Shown one piece after another: positions 8,585 through 17,335 of a stretch of 64,000 nt of DNA (the stretch's first letter is position 1; each line of letters opens with the position of its first letter). Position numbers and translations under genes: made by a program. This DNA is from JAAELZ01 sp965223465. Lineage in GTDB: Bacteria > Pseudomonadota > Gammaproteobacteria > Arenicellales > Poriferihabitantaceae. A model generated the notes under the pieces. That model saw only the letters and a program-made list of their open reading frames with translations, was not told the DNA's origin and searched no databases. Location of the stretch: NCBI GenBank assembly GCA_965223465.1, contig OZ245025.1:434001-498000 (forward strand), written 5' to 3'.

Positions 8585-9880
8585 ATGACTAACGGTTTCA
8601 GTGTAAATATCGTTGATGGCAGCCGCACACCTTTTTTAAAATCAGGTGACAAACCCGGCCCATTTTTAGCATCAGATCTAGCGGTTGCGGCAGCGCGTCC
8701 CTTGTTGAGCCGTCAACCATTTGAGCCACCGCAGTTAGATGAGGTTGTTTTGGGTTGTATTATGCCTACCGCGGATGAAGCGAATATCGCGCGCGTGGCA
8801 TCCCTGCGCATGGGTTGTGGCAAGTCCGTACCTGCCTATACTGTACAACGTAATTGCGCTTCAGGTATGCAGGCGATTGATAGTGCGGCCAAGGATATTC
8901 GCTTGGGACGTTCTCATTTGGTATTGGCCGGTGGGGCTGAGGCTATGAGCCACGCACCAGTACTGCTCAATGATGAAATGATTGGCTGGTTGGGGCGCTG
9001 GATGAAAGCGCGCTCTATCGGACAGAAACTTAAAACGCTAGCGCAACTGCGCCCGCCGATGTTGGCACCCATCATTGGTTTGTTGCGTGGGTTAACCGAT
9101 CATACCGTTGGTTTATCAATGGGACAAACCACCGAAATTATCGCTGATCGATTTGGTATTACGCGCGAACAAATGGATGAATTTGCGGTGCGCTCACATC
9201 AGCGTCTGGCAGCGGCGACTGATGGCGGAAAATTCGACGGTGAAATTGAGACAATTTACGATACGGCTGGAAATCACTATAACACCGATACGGGCCTGCG
9301 CCGAGATAGTTCAATGCAAGGCCTGGCAAAACTAAAGCCCGTATTTGATCGGCCCTACGGGAAAGTAACCGCAGGCAATAGCGCCCAAATAACGGACGGA
9401 GCAGCCTGGGTGATTCTGGCATCGGATAAAGCGGTGAAAGAACATAATCTACCCGTGTTGGGACGGTTGCTTGATGTCAAATGGGCGGGGCTGAACCCGG
9501 AGCAGATGGGGCTGGGCCCGGTACATGCGAGTACTCCCATCTTGCAACGAAACAAGCTTTCCCTGAATGATATTGATGTATGGGAAATCAACGAGGCCTT
9601 TGCTGGACAAGTCCTGGGTTGTCTTGCTGCATGGGAGAGTGATGCGTATTGCCAAAACGAGCTCGGTCTGAATAAAGCCATGGGGGTGCTGGATCAGCAA
9701 TGGTTAAACGTCGATGGCGGGGGAGTCAGCCAGGGCCATCCAGTTGGTGCCTCCGGTGCCCGCATTGTGTTACATGCCTTGAACGTGCTCAAGCGTGAGC
9801 AACGCACGCGTGGCATTGCTACTTTGTGTATCGGTGGCGGGCAAGGTGGGGCGTGCTTGCTAGAAAGAGGGGATGTCTGA
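8585..9880 (+). CDS. fadI: 3-ketoacyl-CoA thiolase (FadI-like)
   Basis: 431 aa thiolase performing the last beta-oxidation step, thiolytic release of acetyl-CoA. The active-site cysteine is in RNCASGMQA (Cys91). The histidine motif QGHPVGASGARI and the second cysteine motif TLCIGGGQGGAC are both present near the C-terminus, and EINEAFA occurs before them. The length, longer than the ~390 aa FadA type, and its pairing with a FadJ-type multienzyme favour FadI. Its TGA overlaps the ATG of the next gene (TGATG-type junction), indicating translational coupling. RBS: GAGAG about 7 bases upstream of the ATG. Confidence 0.93.
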   Translation: MTNGFSVNIVDGSRTPFLKSGDKPGPFLASDLAVAAARPLLSRQPFEPPQLDEVVLGCIMPTADEANIARVASLRMGCGKSVPAYTVQRNCASGMQAIDSAAKDIRLGRSHLVLAGGAEAMSHAPVLLNDEMIGWLGRWMKARSIGQKLKTLAQLRPPMLAPIIGLLRGLTDHTVGLSMGQTTEIIADRFGITREQMDEFAVRSHQRLAAATDGGKFDGEIETIYDTAGNHYNTDTGLRRDSSMQGLAKLKPVFDRPYGKVTAGNSAQITDGAAWVILASDKAVKEHNLPVLGRLLDVKWAGLNPEQMGLGPVHASTPILQRNKLSLNDIDVWEINEAFAGQVLGCLAAWESDAYCQNELGLNKAMGVLDQQWLNVDGGGVSQGHPVGASGARIVLHALNVLKREQRTRGIATLCIGGGQGGACLLERGDV

Positions 9881-11910
9881 TGGCGAAAGCACAAGACAAT
9901 ACTTATTTTGACCTCACAACAGATGCACAAGGCGTGGCTTGGCTGAGCATTGATTGTCCGGATGCAAAACTCAATACTTTGAACAAAGCTGCCCTGGTTG
10001 AACTTGAACAAATTATCGAGCAGCTCAATATCGAACTGCCTAAAGGCCTGATATTACGATCAGCCAAAGCAGCGGGATTTATCGCCGGGGCAGATATCAA
10101 GGAATTTACTGAAATCAAAAGCGAGCAGGCCGCCAAATATAAAGTCGCGCACGCACATCACGTGTTTAATCAGATCGAAGCACTGCCCATACCCAAAGTA
10201 GTGCTGATTCACGGTTTGTGCCTCGGTGGTGGGATGGAGCTAGCCTTGTGCTTTGACTATCTGATTGCCGAGTCAGACCCAGACTGTAAATTAGGGTTGC
10301 CCGAAGTCAAATTAGGCATTCACCCGGGTTACGGTGGTTCGGTGCGTTTGATCGAACGCATTGGCGTGCCCAAAGCCATGGATATGATGCTGAGCGGGCG
10401 AATGGTAAGCGCGTTTAACGCCAAGAAAATGGGCATCCTGGATCAATCAATCCCCCGACGACATTTTAACGCTGCTGCGATGGATTATATCGAGCGAGCA
10501 CCGGCACCAAAGCGCGCGCACAGGGCCAATAAAGCGTGGCGCTTGAAGCCGGCGCGCGCGGTCATGGCGAATATCCTGGAGAAAAAAGTACGCGCGCGTG
10601 CCAACCCAAACCATTACCCAGCACCGTTCGCCTTAATCGAGTTGTGGAAGCAGTTTGGTGGCGATCGTGATGCGATGCTCCGACAAGAAATCAATTCGGT
10701 CGCCGCATTATCCAAAACCCCGGCTGCGCATAACCTGGTGCGCATTTTCTTTTTACAAGAAGGACTGAAGTCGGCCGGGAAATCAAAAAAAGCACTAGAA
10801 ATTGAAAAATTGCATGTTATTGGCGCCGGTGTCATGGGAGGAGATATTGCGGCCTGGTCGGCACTCAAGGGTATAGACGTCAGTTTGCAAGATCAGAACC
10901 CCGAGAGCATCGCGCGCGCTATGGCGCGCGCTCACAAGCTGTTTAAAAGTAAATTAAAGATACCGCGGTTGGTGCAGGCCGCAATGGATCGACTGACACC
11001 TGATCTAAACGGGGCAGGTATCACGAATGCGGATCTCATCATTGAGGCAATTTTTGAGAATCTGAAAGTCAAACAGCAGGTTTTTACGGAGGTAGAAGCA
11101 CGTGCCAAGCCGGAGGCCATATTGGCCAGCAATACCAGTAGCATCCCAATTGAAGAAATTGCCAAAAGCCTTAAAAAACCTGGACGCCTCGTCGGGATAC
11201 ATTTTTTTAACCCGGTTGCCAAAATGCAGCTGGTTGAAGTGGTAAAAGGCCTAAAAACACTAAAGAAAGCGGTGGACGGTGCCAACGCATACACTTTACA
11301 AATAGGTCGAATGCCAGTTGGGGTTAAAAGCAGCCCCGGGTTTTTGGTCAATCGGGTATTGATGCCCTATTTGATGGAGGCAGTCACCATGCTGGATGAG
11401 GGCGTCAGTGCCACCCATATCGATCAGGCAGCGACGGATTTCGGCATGCCCATGGGGCCGGTTGAATTGGCCGATGTAGTGGGTTTGGATATTTGCCTAC
11501 ATGTTGCTGAGAATTTATTAGGTGAGGGAGACATTCCGGGGAGTTTAAAACGCAAAGTTGAAACCGGCGATCTGGGTAAAAAAACTGGGCAAGGTTATTA
11601 CGTTTGGTCTAAAGGTAAACCTAAGAAACCCACAGCCTCGACTGACGCAGATTTAGATGCGCTTGCTCGTCGGATGATCTATCCAATGTTAAATGAGTGT
11701 GTTGCCTGCCTAAGAGAAGGGGTTGTGGCGTCAGCGGATGAACTTGATGCTGGCGTCATATTTGGTACAGGGTTTGCCCCATTTAAAGGCGGTCCAATGC
11801 AAATGATTGTGCAGGAGGGCGCGCAAAAAATAGTGGATGGTCTGAGCCAATTACAACTTGAACACGGGGAGCGATTTACCCCCGATATGGGCTGGGAGGA
11901 ATTGGAATGA
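9880..11910 (+). CDS. fadJ: Fatty acid oxidation multienzyme FadJ (enoyl-CoA hydratase / 3-hydroxyacyl-CoA dehydrogenase)
   Basis: 676 aa from the ATG that overlaps the thiolase stop; an upstream in-frame start would lie inside the thiolase gene and is less likely. The N-terminal crotonase domain shows GFIAGADIKEF, the oxyanion-hole and first glutamate region (LCLGGGMELAL) and the second glutamate region (GLPEVKLGIHPGYGG). The NAD-binding domain begins at about residue 310 (VIGAGVMGGDIAAW), with the catalytic histidine in GIHFFNPVAKMQLVEVV. Two hydroxyacyl-CoA dehydrogenase C-terminal repeats follow. Together with FadI it should form the trifunctional complex. It is a little shorter than E. 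coli FadJ (714 aa). Confidence 0.94.
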   Translation: MAKAQDNTYFDLTTDAQGVAWLSIDCPDAKLNTLNKAALVELEQIIEQLNIELPKGLILRSAKAAGFIAGADIKEFTEIKSEQAAKYKVAHAHHVFNQIEALPIPKVVLIHGLCLGGGMELALCFDYLIAESDPDCKLGLPEVKLGIHPGYGGSVRLIERIGVPKAMDMMLSGRMVSAFNAKKMGILDQSIPRRHFNAAAMDYIERAPAPKRAHRANKAWRLKPARAVMANILEKKVRARANPNHYPAPFALIELWKQFGGDRDAMLRQEINSVAALSKTPAAHNLVRIFFLQEGLKSAGKSKKALEIEKLHVIGAGVMGGDIAAWSALKGIDVSLQDQNPESIARAMARAHKLFKSKLKIPRLVQAAMDRLTPDLNGAGITNADLIIEAIFENLKVKQQVFTEVEARAKPEAILASNTSSIPIEEIAKSLKKPGRLVGIHFFNPVAKMQLVEVVKGLKTLKKAVDGANAYTLQIGRMPVGVKSSPGFLVNRVLMPYLMEAVTMLDEGVSATHIDQAATDFGMPMGPVELADVVGLDICLHVAENLLGEGDIPGSLKRKVETGDLGKKTGQGYYVWSKGKPKKPTASTDADLDALARRMIYPMLNECVACLREGVVASADELDAGVIFGTGFAPFKGGPMQMIVQEGAQKIVDGLSQLQLEHGERFTPDMGWEELE

Positions 11911-11946
11911 TCAATTTTTATGGCGTACATAAAAGTGGAGAAAATA

Positions 11947-13773
11947 ATGAATAAGGCAGCAGATCCCTATCAGGCATTTGATGAAAGTGCCGTTCCGGAG
12001 CACATGATTGGTCTGCAGGAGGCGCAGACGCTAGATGGTTTGTTTCGCGCGCGGGTAAAGCGCACTCCCGAAGCAGAGGCCTATCGATTTTATTCTAAGC
12101 GTGCAGAAACCTGGCGAGCGCTAAGTTGGCATGAGGTATCCATGCAGGTCGCGGTTTGGCAAACTGCCCTGCAAAAAGAGAGCCTGGAAGTGGGAGACCG
12201 GGTAGCTATTATGATGAATAATTGCGAATACTGGCCAATATTTGATCAGGCGGCGCTCGGGCTCGGTTTGGTGGTTGTGCCGCTCTACGCGAACGACCGA
12301 CCTGACAATCTTGCACATGTGTTAAGCGATTCGGGTTCCAAGTTTCTGCTTATCAAAGACCAGGAACAGGCGGATCAACTGGAACGGGTTGCTGAAGAGC
12401 TGCAAGGTATATCGATCAAATCGGTTAGGCGAGTTAAAGCCAGGCGCCTTTCAATTGAACCGATAGACGACTGGTTGCCAGCTGTGGGTGAGGCCCACAC
12501 GCCCGATGCGCATGGCCCCGAGTCTCTAGCCAGCATCGTTTATACCTCCGGCACCACTGGCCCGCCAAAAGGGGTGATGCTTAGTCATAAAAATATGCTT
12601 TGGAACGCGTGGGCTGGATTGCATAGCATGATGGTTTATCCTGATGACCAGCACCTTTCCTTTTTGCCCTTGTCACATACACTAGAGCGTACGGTGGGTT
12701 ACTATTTGATGATGATGGTTGGAGCAAAAGTAGCTTATAACCGTTCTATCCCTGATTTAGCGACTGACTTGCAAATCATCAAACCCACAATATTAGTGGC
12801 GGTACCGCGTATTTTTGAGCGGGTACACGGCAAGATTATGGCTAATTTGGAAGACGAATCCGCCATTAAACAGTTTTTGTTTAATCAAGCGGTCAAACTA
12901 GGGTGGCAGCGATTTGAGATTAGCCAAGGGCGGGCAAACTGGAGTGTGGGCCAAATTTTCGCGCCCTTGCTGGATATATTGGTGGGTGCCAAAGTACGAT
13001 CGCGGCTGGGCGGGCAATTACGTATTGGTATTGTCGGTGGCGCGCCACTTTCTGCACCGGTCGCAGAGGTGTTTTTAGCCCTGGGAGTGCCCTTGCTACA
13101 GGGATACGGCCTTACCGAGACCAGCCCAATACTGAGTGTCAATACCCATGATCGGAATGATCCAACGACCGTTGGCGCGCTGCTTCGGGATGTGGAAATA
13201 AAAAATGATCCAGAATCGGGAGAACTGATTGTGCGCAGCCCAGGCGTAATGCAGGGTTATTGGAACAATCAAAAAGCGACGGATGAAGATATCGATCAAG
13301 AAGGCTGGTTGCGAACGGGTGATATCGCCAGCATGCAAGATGGTTATTTAAAAATTACCGGCAGGGTGAAAGATATTGTGGTGCTGGCCAATGGTGAGAA
13401 AATTCCGCCCAGCGATGTGGAAGCAGCGATTTCGCTTGATCCGCTGATCGAACAAGTGATGGTGATAGGGGAGGGAAGGCCATTTCTGAGCGCCTTGTTG
13501 GTCCTCAATAAGGAAGAAAAAGGAAAGCGTGTAGAGCGTATCAAACATAGAGAGGGTGATTTGAATACGGTGTTTAAAGAAGATATCGGGGTAAGAATCC
13601 GTAAAGCACTGAGCGAGTTCCCGGGTTATGCGCGTATTTATAAGTTTGCCATTGTAGATGATGAGTGGACGATTGAAAATGAATTGCTCACGCCTACCCT
13701 GAAAGTCAAACGCGCACGGGTACTAGAACGCTATAAAGATACCATTGAAGGCTTATATGAAGGCCACGTGTAA
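11947..13773 (+). CDS. Long-chain fatty-acid--CoA ligase (AMP-forming)
   Basis: 608 aa adenylate-forming enzyme that activates fatty acids to acyl-CoA for the upstream oxidation genes. Motifs in order: P-loop-like YTSGTTGPPKGVMLSH, GYGLTETSP, the hinge region GWLRTGDIASMQDGYLKITG, and GRVKDIVVLANGEKIPPSDV. The sequence type is closer to the FadD15/long-chain synthetase group than to E. coli FadD. The ATG at 11947 has a good GGAG six bases upstream; an upstream in-frame ATG at 11920 has none. It follows fadJ by 36 bases and is the last gene of the operon. The position in the operon supports a fatty acid substrate, although chain-length preference cannot be read from sequence. Confidence 0.92.
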   Translation: MNKAADPYQAFDESAVPEHMIGLQEAQTLDGLFRARVKRTPEAEAYRFYSKRAETWRALSWHEVSMQVAVWQTALQKESLEVGDRVAIMMNNCEYWPIFDQAALGLGLVVVPLYANDRPDNLAHVLSDSGSKFLLIKDQEQADQLERVAEELQGISIKSVRRVKARRLSIEPIDDWLPAVGEAHTPDAHGPESLASIVYTSGTTGPPKGVMLSHKNMLWNAWAGLHSMMVYPDDQHLSFLPLSHTLERTVGYYLMMMVGAKVAYNRSIPDLATDLQIIKPTILVAVPRIFERVHGKIMANLEDESAIKQFLFNQAVKLGWQRFEISQGRANWSVGQIFAPLLDILVGAKVRSRLGGQLRIGIVGGAPLSAPVAEVFLALGVPLLQGYGLTETSPILSVNTHDRNDPTTVGALLRDVEIKNDPESGELIVRSPGVMQGYWNNQKATDEDIDQEGWLRTGDIASMQDGYLKITGRVKDIVVLANGEKIPPSDVEAAISLDPLIEQVMVIGEGRPFLSALLVLNKEEKGKRVERIKHREGDLNTVFKEDIGVRIRKALSEFPGYARIYKFAIVDDEWTIENELLTPTLKVKRARVLERYKDTIEGLYEGHV

Positions 13774-14054
13774 ATTCTGATTAAAGTTAATAAGCTGCCA
13801 ACAGTCTACATTTACTTAGCTAACCGTAGTCACCTGATTTGACTTGTCTAGTCCGCAGGTCTTGGACTACCCGCCAACAATCCCGGGCTATTTGTATGTT
13901 TCTGCTTGATTCACACTTAGTGTATTGAAAATAAGGTGTTAGCCTGGATAATCCACTGGGTTTACGTCGCGCAATCTGCTATGTTTTGCTTATTCCATAT
14001 GGTTGCAGACTGCTAATACGCATGATCACCGTGCGCGCAATAAATTAAATTACG
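13774..14054. other. Intergenic region between the fad operon and nnr
   Basis: 281 bases with no convincing gene on either strand. A small hairpin (TAGTCC at 13849-13854 with GGACTA at 13864-13869, loop of 9) is present but has no T-run, so it is not a standard intrinsic terminator. The promoter of the nnr-tsaE-amidase-mutL-miaA operon should be in the right half, but no -35/-10 pair stands out. Confidence 0.4.
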
Positions 14055-15578
14055 ATGGCCCAATTTGTTTACAACTCTACCCTCAGCCGCGAGATAGATG
14101 TGTTGGCGCTGAAAGAGATGGGCATCAGCGAAATTCAGCTTATGGATAAGGCGGCTGAGTCGCTGTTCCAGAAATTGTTGGAGACTTGGCCTGGCGTAAA
14201 GAAAATCCATATATTATGCGGCCCGGGTAATAATGGGGGCGATGGCTATTTGCTTGCCTCCAAGGCAAAACGAGCAGGACGTAAAGTTAGGGTGTCCGCA
14301 TTGACCAGGCCTAAATCGCTCATCGCCAAGGCGGCCGCCGGGCTGGCAGCATATCATGGTGTTTCTATCAACCCAATTGATACCAAAACATTAAGCAGTA
14401 TTAATCCTGGCACAGACTTACTCGTTGATGCTCTGTTTGGCCATGGGCTGCGGCGCGATATAGAGGCGCCTTTAATCGACCTATTTAAACAACTTAATAA
14501 ATCACCTGTAACTGTATTTGCGGTCGACGTCCCCAGTGGACTTAATAGTGATACCGGGGCAGTGATGGGCGCAGCCTTGCAAGCAAACAGAACGCACTGT
14601 CTGGTGGCGCTCAAAATTGGTTTGTTTACGGGTAATGGGCCGGATTATACCGGCAAGATTAGCCAGGATAATTTAACCATTCCAGAAGCGGTCTATGGTC
14701 GTGTCCACCCACCTTACGCCTTATTATCCAGTCACGGGGTTCACCGAGTTCTGCCGCAAGCAGACGAATCAAGCCACAAAGGTAGTTTTGGTCATACCAA
14801 TATTATTGGCGGGCAGCCCGGTATGTTTGGGGCGGTAATTCTGGCAGCGTCAGCGGCCGCCAGGTCCGGTGCCGGTAGAGTGACGGCACATACACTAGAT
14901 AAACACACCGATGCGATCACCCTGGCGAACCCAGTGGTGATGACCGAGCCGATTGATGGTGAAGTAAAACTTAGGTTTCCAGCCAGCACTTCTTCAGTAG
15001 TATTGGGTCCAGGCTTGGGTGTCGACGCGTCTTTAAATCGGCGTAGAAAGAAGCAAAATTGGAGTCAACAAGTGTTTTTGCGTGCGCTTGAGTATGTGAT
15101 GGAGCAAGAATTACCGTTGGTGGTAGATGCAGATGGTTTGAATTTACTTGCGCAGATGCCACAGCAGTATGGGCAGTGGGTACTGACACCTCACCCTAAA
15201 GAAGCCGCAAGACTATTACAATGCAGCGTAGATGAAATACAGGCGGATAGGCCGCAAGCCGGTCGCAAAATTGCGAAAAGCTATGGTGGGGTGTGCGTGT
15301 TGAAAGGCAGAGGCACGCTTATTTGCGCTGCCGAAGGCTTAATTTCAGTTAGCCAGTACGGAAACTGGGGTATGGCAACAGCGGGTAGTGGTGATGTATT
15401 AAGTGGTATTGTAGGAGCCTTTCTGGGTTATGGATTAACGCCCTATAATGCTGCGTACGCGGCTGTTTACGTCCACAGTCGAGCAGGCGATTTTGCCGTG
15501 AAGCATCTATCTAAACGCAGTCTGCTCGCCAGTGATATTGTAGAAAGTTTACCTCATGTATTCAGTGAGTTTGAATAA
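14055..15578 (+). CDS. nnr: Bifunctional NAD(P)H-hydrate epimerase / ADP-dependent NAD(P)H-hydrate dehydratase
   Basis: 507 aa YjeF-type enzyme that repairs hydrated NAD(P)H: the N-terminal half epimerises and the C-terminal half dehydrates using ADP. The N-terminal epimerase domain shows CGPGNNGGDGYLLA and the DALFGHGLRR segment. The C-terminal ribokinase-like domain starts near residue 230, with GSFGHTNIIGGQPGMFGAV, AARSGAGRVT, TPHPKEAARLL and the nucleotide motif NWGMATAGSGDVLSG. It is the first gene of the conserved nnr-tsaE-amidase-mutL-miaA cluster; its 3' end overlaps the assigned start of tsaE by 23 bases. Confidence 0.95.
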   Translation: MAQFVYNSTLSREIDVLALKEMGISEIQLMDKAAESLFQKLLETWPGVKKIHILCGPGNNGGDGYLLASKAKRAGRKVRVSALTRPKSLIAKAAAGLAAYHGVSINPIDTKTLSSINPGTDLLVDALFGHGLRRDIEAPLIDLFKQLNKSPVTVFAVDVPSGLNSDTGAVMGAALQANRTHCLVALKIGLFTGNGPDYTGKISQDNLTIPEAVYGRVHPPYALLSSHGVHRVLPQADESSHKGSFGHTNIIGGQPGMFGAVILAASAAARSGAGRVTAHTLDKHTDAITLANPVVMTEPIDGEVKLRFPASTSSVVLGPGLGVDASLNRRRKKQNWSQQVFLRALEYVMEQELPLVVDADGLNLLAQMPQQYGQWVLTPHPKEAARLLQCSVDEIQADRPQAGRKIAKSYGGVCVLKGRGTLICAAEGLISVSQYGNWGMATAGSGDVLSGIVGAFLGYGLTPYNAAYAAVYVHSRAGDFAVKHLSKRSLLASDIVESLPHVFSEFE

Positions 15579-16056
15579 TGCGGTGGGGTGGGAGGGCGAT
15601 AGGTTGCTGACGTTAAATATCGACTCTGAGGCAACCATGCTCGCGCTTGGCGTAGAATGTGCCAAGTTTATCTCCCCCGGCCAGGTGGTATTTTTACAAG
15701 GAGATCTGGGTGCCGGTAAAACCACTTTGGCCAAAGGTCTGTTAGCCGCGTGGGGCTATAATGGGGTGGTCAGCAGCCCGACTTTTACCTTGGTTGAATA
15801 TTACGAGCTAGCAGAATTTAGCGTATATCATTTTGATTTATATCGCTTGGAATCTGCTGATGAACTAGAGATGATCGGCGCACGCGAGATGTTTAGTTTG
15901 CAAAGCATTTGTTTGATAGAATGGCCAGATAAAGCGGCTGATTTTTTGCCCGCGCCCGATGTGTGCTTTAACATTACCCATGGTGCACCGGGCCGGCATA
16001 TTCAATTGAGCGGCGTAGGGGTTAAAAATTTCGAGTTACCAGAAAAATATGATTGA
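15556..16056 (+). CDS. tsaE: tRNA threonylcarbamoyladenosine biosynthesis ATPase TsaE
   Basis: 166 aa P-loop ATPase needed with TsaB, TsaC and TsaD for the t6A modification of ANN-decoding tRNAs. The Walker A motif is GDLGAGKTT (from residue 49). The family segments SPTFTLVEYYE, VYHFDLYRLE and CLIEWPDKA follow. The ATG at 15556 overlaps nnr by 23 bases and gives about 15 residues more than the core fold needs, so translation could also begin at a later TTG (for example 15604). It overlaps the amidase gene by 8 bases, which supports one transcript. Confidence 0.93.
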   Translation: MYSVSLNNAVGWEGDRLLTLNIDSEATMLALGVECAKFISPGQVVFLQGDLGAGKTTLAKGLLAAWGYNGVVSSPTFTLVEYYELAEFSVYHFDLYRLESADELEMIGAREMFSLQSICLIEWPDKAADFLPAPDVCFNITHGAPGRHIQLSGVGVKNFELPEKYD

Positions 16057-17335
16057 TCGTAAGCAGATGCAAAGAATATTCGGCGGGCTTTTATTAGTCA
16101 GCTTATTTGCAATGAGTCAGTGGGCCAATGCAGCACGTCTAAATGATGTGCGAGTCTGGCATGCGCCTGATCGCACGCGGGTCGTCATGGATTTAGATGA
16201 AGTGCCCGTTTTTAAGCGTTTTTATTTAACCAATCCATCCCGTTATGTGGTTGATTTGCATGGCTTTTCGCTTAATGCAATTGCCCCTGAGAAAGCCAAA
16301 CAAGGAGGTTACATAAAAGGAATTCGCCTAGGTGTACCTAAAAAAAATGTCGCTCGATTGGTCATGGATTTAAACCAGGAAGTCAATATTGAAACCCTGG
16401 TATTAAAGCCGGTGAAAGGCTATAAACATCGTTTGGTATTCGACGTTTCACCCAAAAATAAACAACAAGAGTCTGCGGCTAATTCGGCGAAGCAGCAAGA
16501 TAAAGGCTCACAACCGGGGACTAAAAAAACTAAACCAGCAAATTCCGCAAACCAAACCGGCGTGACCACCGCGAAAGTGGCGCCCACCCAGCAGGCCCCA
16601 GAAAAGCCAGCACCAACGAAAAAGCCGGATGCACCTTTTATTATCGCAATAGATGCTGGCCATGGTGGAGAAGATACAGGTGCGCGTGGACGCCGCACCA
16701 ACGAAAAGGATATTGTGCTGCAAATCGCGAAAAGACTAAAAAAGAAAATTGATGCACAAAAGGGCATGCGTGCTGTACTTACACGGACTGGCGATTATTT
16801 TATTAAGTTGAGTAAGCGTACCCAATTGGCGCAAGAAGCCAATGCAGATCTATTTATCTCTATACATGCGGATGGGTTTAGAAATATTAAGGCCCGTGGC
16901 TCATCTGTATACGCTCTGTCATTGCGGGGCGCTTCAAGTGCTGAGGCCAAGGCTTTGGCTGATAGTGAAAATGCATCAGATCTGCTCGGCGGTGTGAAGC
17001 TGGCCTCACTGGATGATGACTTAGCTAAAACAATCGTTAACTTACAAATGAATAGCACGCAACATGAAAGTATTACTTTTGCAGATTCTGTGCTCACCCA
17101 GTTTAAGAAAATAGGTAAGGTACACAAAAATTCGGTCGAAAAAGCAGGCTTTGTGGTGTTAAAAACGCCAGATATTCCGTCCATTCTAGTGGAGACTGCG
17201 TTTATTACCAATCCGAATGAAGAAAAATTATTACGTAGTGCCGCACATCAGGAAAAGCTGTCGAATGCTATTTTGTTGGGGATTATCAATTATCTGAAAA
17301 ATTCAAATTATCACAGCGTACGTTTTAATCAATGA
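16049..17335 (+). CDS. N-acetylmuramoyl-L-alanine amidase with AMIN domain (AmiB/AmiC type)
   Basis: 428 aa periplasmic amidase that cleaves the septal peptidoglycan amide bond during cell separation. A signal peptide ends near residue 28 (SLFAMSQWANA), followed by an AMIN domain (about 30-130) that targets the protein to the cell wall. A Pro/Thr/Lys/Gln-rich linker (about 135-195) leads to the Amidase_3 domain with zinc ligands in IAIDAGHGGEDTGA, the glutamate of NEKDIVLQIAK, FISIHADG, and the catalytic glutamate in ILVETAFITNPNEE. There is no C-terminal LysM domain, unlike E. coli AmiB. An ATG at 16067 is an alternative start and fits the signal peptide equally well. Confidence 0.93.
   Translation: MIDRKQMQRIFGGLLLVSLFAMSQWANAARLNDVRVWHAPDRTRVVMDLDEVPVFKRFYLTNPSRYVVDLHGFSLNAIAPEKAKQGGYIKGIRLGVPKKNVARLVMDLNQEVNIETLVLKPVKGYKHRLVFDVSPKNKQQESAANSAKQQDKGSQPGTKKTKPANSANQTGVTTAKVAPTQQAPEKPAPTKKPDAPFIIAIDAGHGGEDTGARGRRTNEKDIVLQIAKRLKKKIDAQKGMRAVLTRTGDYFIKLSKRTQLAQEANADLFISIHADGFRNIKARGSSVYALSLRGASSAEAKALADSENASDLLGGVKLASLDDDLAKTIVNLQMNSTQHESITFADSVLTQFKKIGKVHKNSVEKAGFVVLKTPDIPSILVETAFITNPNEEKLLRSAAHQEKLSNAILLGIINYLKNSNYHSVRFNQ

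Noticed and set aside
13849..13869. A terminator after the acyl-CoA ligase gene
   Set aside because: The stem is only 6 bp with a 9-base loop and there is no T-run on either strand.
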